DNA of 64,000 nucleotides from Hymenopus coronatus (taxonomy: Eukaryota > Arthropoda > Insecta > Mantodea > Hymenopodidae), in the NCBI GenBank assembly GCA_030762935.1, contig CM060882.1, positions 24,309,001-24,373,000 of the forward strand. The letters are read 5' to 3'. The stretch's first letter is position 1; each line of letters begins with the position of its first letter. A program made the translations under genes and the position numbers. Below the pieces are notes generated by a model. The model saw nothing but the letters and a program-made list of their open reading frames with translations, was not told the DNA's origin and searched no databases. Of this stretch, positions 63,203 to 64,000 are shown one piece after another.

Positions 63203-64000
63203 CAGGTTGTTTCAAAAATACGGGGCATAATTTCAGGTTTGTATTTCCCACATGTAGACAATCAAATTAGTTCATTATAACATGTGTCCGGAAATGCTTC
63301 ATTTCCGAGTTATGGCCTTCACAACATTGAAATTCACTGGAACGTTTTTCTTTCCGCAGGTTGTTGTCATTACAGAAGATGTTCAAAATGTCCACCTCCT
63401 GCTCGAATACAGACCTCACATCGATGTCTCATTGACCTGCGAACACGATTCCAAACTCCAGGAGTATTGCGTATGTCCTCACAACTTGCCACAATTCGAT
63501 TCCGAAGGGATTCCAAATCCGACACCGGAGACGAATAAACCAATGATTTTAAATGGCCCCACAAGTAGAAATCGAGAGGGTTCAGATCAGGTGAGCGTGG
63601 AAACCAAGCAATTGAGCCACCTCTACCTATCCATCGATCAGGAAACCTTCGATCCAAGTACCGGCGAGCCGTAAGACTGAAGTGTGCAGGAGCGCCAGTT
63701 GATGACTGATCAGTGGAGTGTCTTCGAAAACGTCAGGTATGGTGTTTTCCAGGAAGTTTGTGTACGCCTGCCCCGTAAGTCTGTTTACAAGTACATGGGG
63801 TCCAACTAATCGATCACCAATGATACCGGCCCACATGTTGAGGGAGTACCGCACCTGGTGATGAGATACAACAGTTGCACGTGGGTTTTCATGCGACCAT
63901 ACATGCTGATTGTGGAAATTTGTTATGCCATCTCTTGTGAACTGTGCTTCATCTGTAAATAATACGACGGCAGAAAAGTTCGGATTTACACCACACTGCT
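63203..64000 (-). mobile_element. Tc1/mariner-superfamily element, runs past the window end
   Basis: The end CAGGTTGTTTCAAAAATACG at 63203 is its terminus. Minus-strand frames read MRYSLNMWAGIIGDRLVGPH (63854 down) and, after a frameshift near 63655, RWIGRGGSIAWFPRSPDLNP and LDFYLWGHLKSLVY. PRSPDLNPLDFYLW is the region of the third catalytic acidic residue in this superfamily. The shift between the two frames removes the usual HDGAPAH block, so the transposase is broken. It lies in the last intron of caspase copy 2. Confidence 0.8.

Overview
The window is animal nuclear DNA, most likely from an insect with a large, repeat-rich genome. The genes have spliceosomal introns and encode insect-type effector caspases. 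The rest is packed with SINEs, non-LTR elements, mariner/Tc1, hAT and Ty3/gypsy remains. Several element types look cockroach-like to me, but that is from memory and cannot be tested here. Host coding sequence is about 1 kb of the 64 kb.

The host content is two caspase loci on the minus strand. Caspase copy 1 runs from 46.8 kb down to 28.8 kb in four recognisable coding exons (46551-46800, 34812-34987, 31830-31959, 29070-29299). The splice phases are compatible and join into a frame of 261 codons carrying the catalytic His and Cys, the p20/p10 linker and the p10 C-terminus. Introns of about 11.6, 2.9 and 2.5 kb are filled with mobile elements. Caspase copy 2 shows only its last exon (62532-62761), exactly as long as the matching exon of copy 1 (230 bp); its upstream exons lie beyond 64 kb. 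Homologous non-coding DNA (23.05-23.66 kb and 56.09-56.66 kb, the two 3' flanks, and part of the last intron) shows that the loci arose by an old tandem duplication with a unit of about 33 kb. In copy 2 the p10 motif that normally reads S-W-R reads A-W-I, so a substrate-pocket arginine is missing.

Region by region: 1-23 kb is a TE field with family A repeats, a decayed mariner (4.4-5.7 kb), a compact mariner with perfect ends (14.75-15.5 kb), a broken gypsy element (16.8-18.8 kb), LINE fragments and SINEs. From 23 to 56 kb lies duplication unit 1: the shared block, family A copies, the caspase 3' end, a 120-bp dimeric minisatellite in the last intron, an inverted-repeat element, a hAT element with a perfect TSD that contains a Penelope-like palindrome with its own TSD, a tandemly amplified family A copy, caspase exon 1, and a promoter-like cluster at 52.5 kb. 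From 56 to 64 kb lies the start of duplication unit 2: shared block, family A, a foldback element, the last exon of caspase copy 2, and a Tc1-like element running off the end.

The most abundant component is a non-coding repeat of about 0.85-1.0 kb, called family A here, with roughly 40 full or partial copies in both orientations covering about 40% of the window. One end is a near-palindromic hairpin, the ends share a short subterminal inverted repeat, and the body carries a (CA)n tract. I cannot assign it to a named class. Boundaries of decayed repeats are approximate (plus or minus 10-30 bp); exon boundaries and stated TSDs were read base by base.
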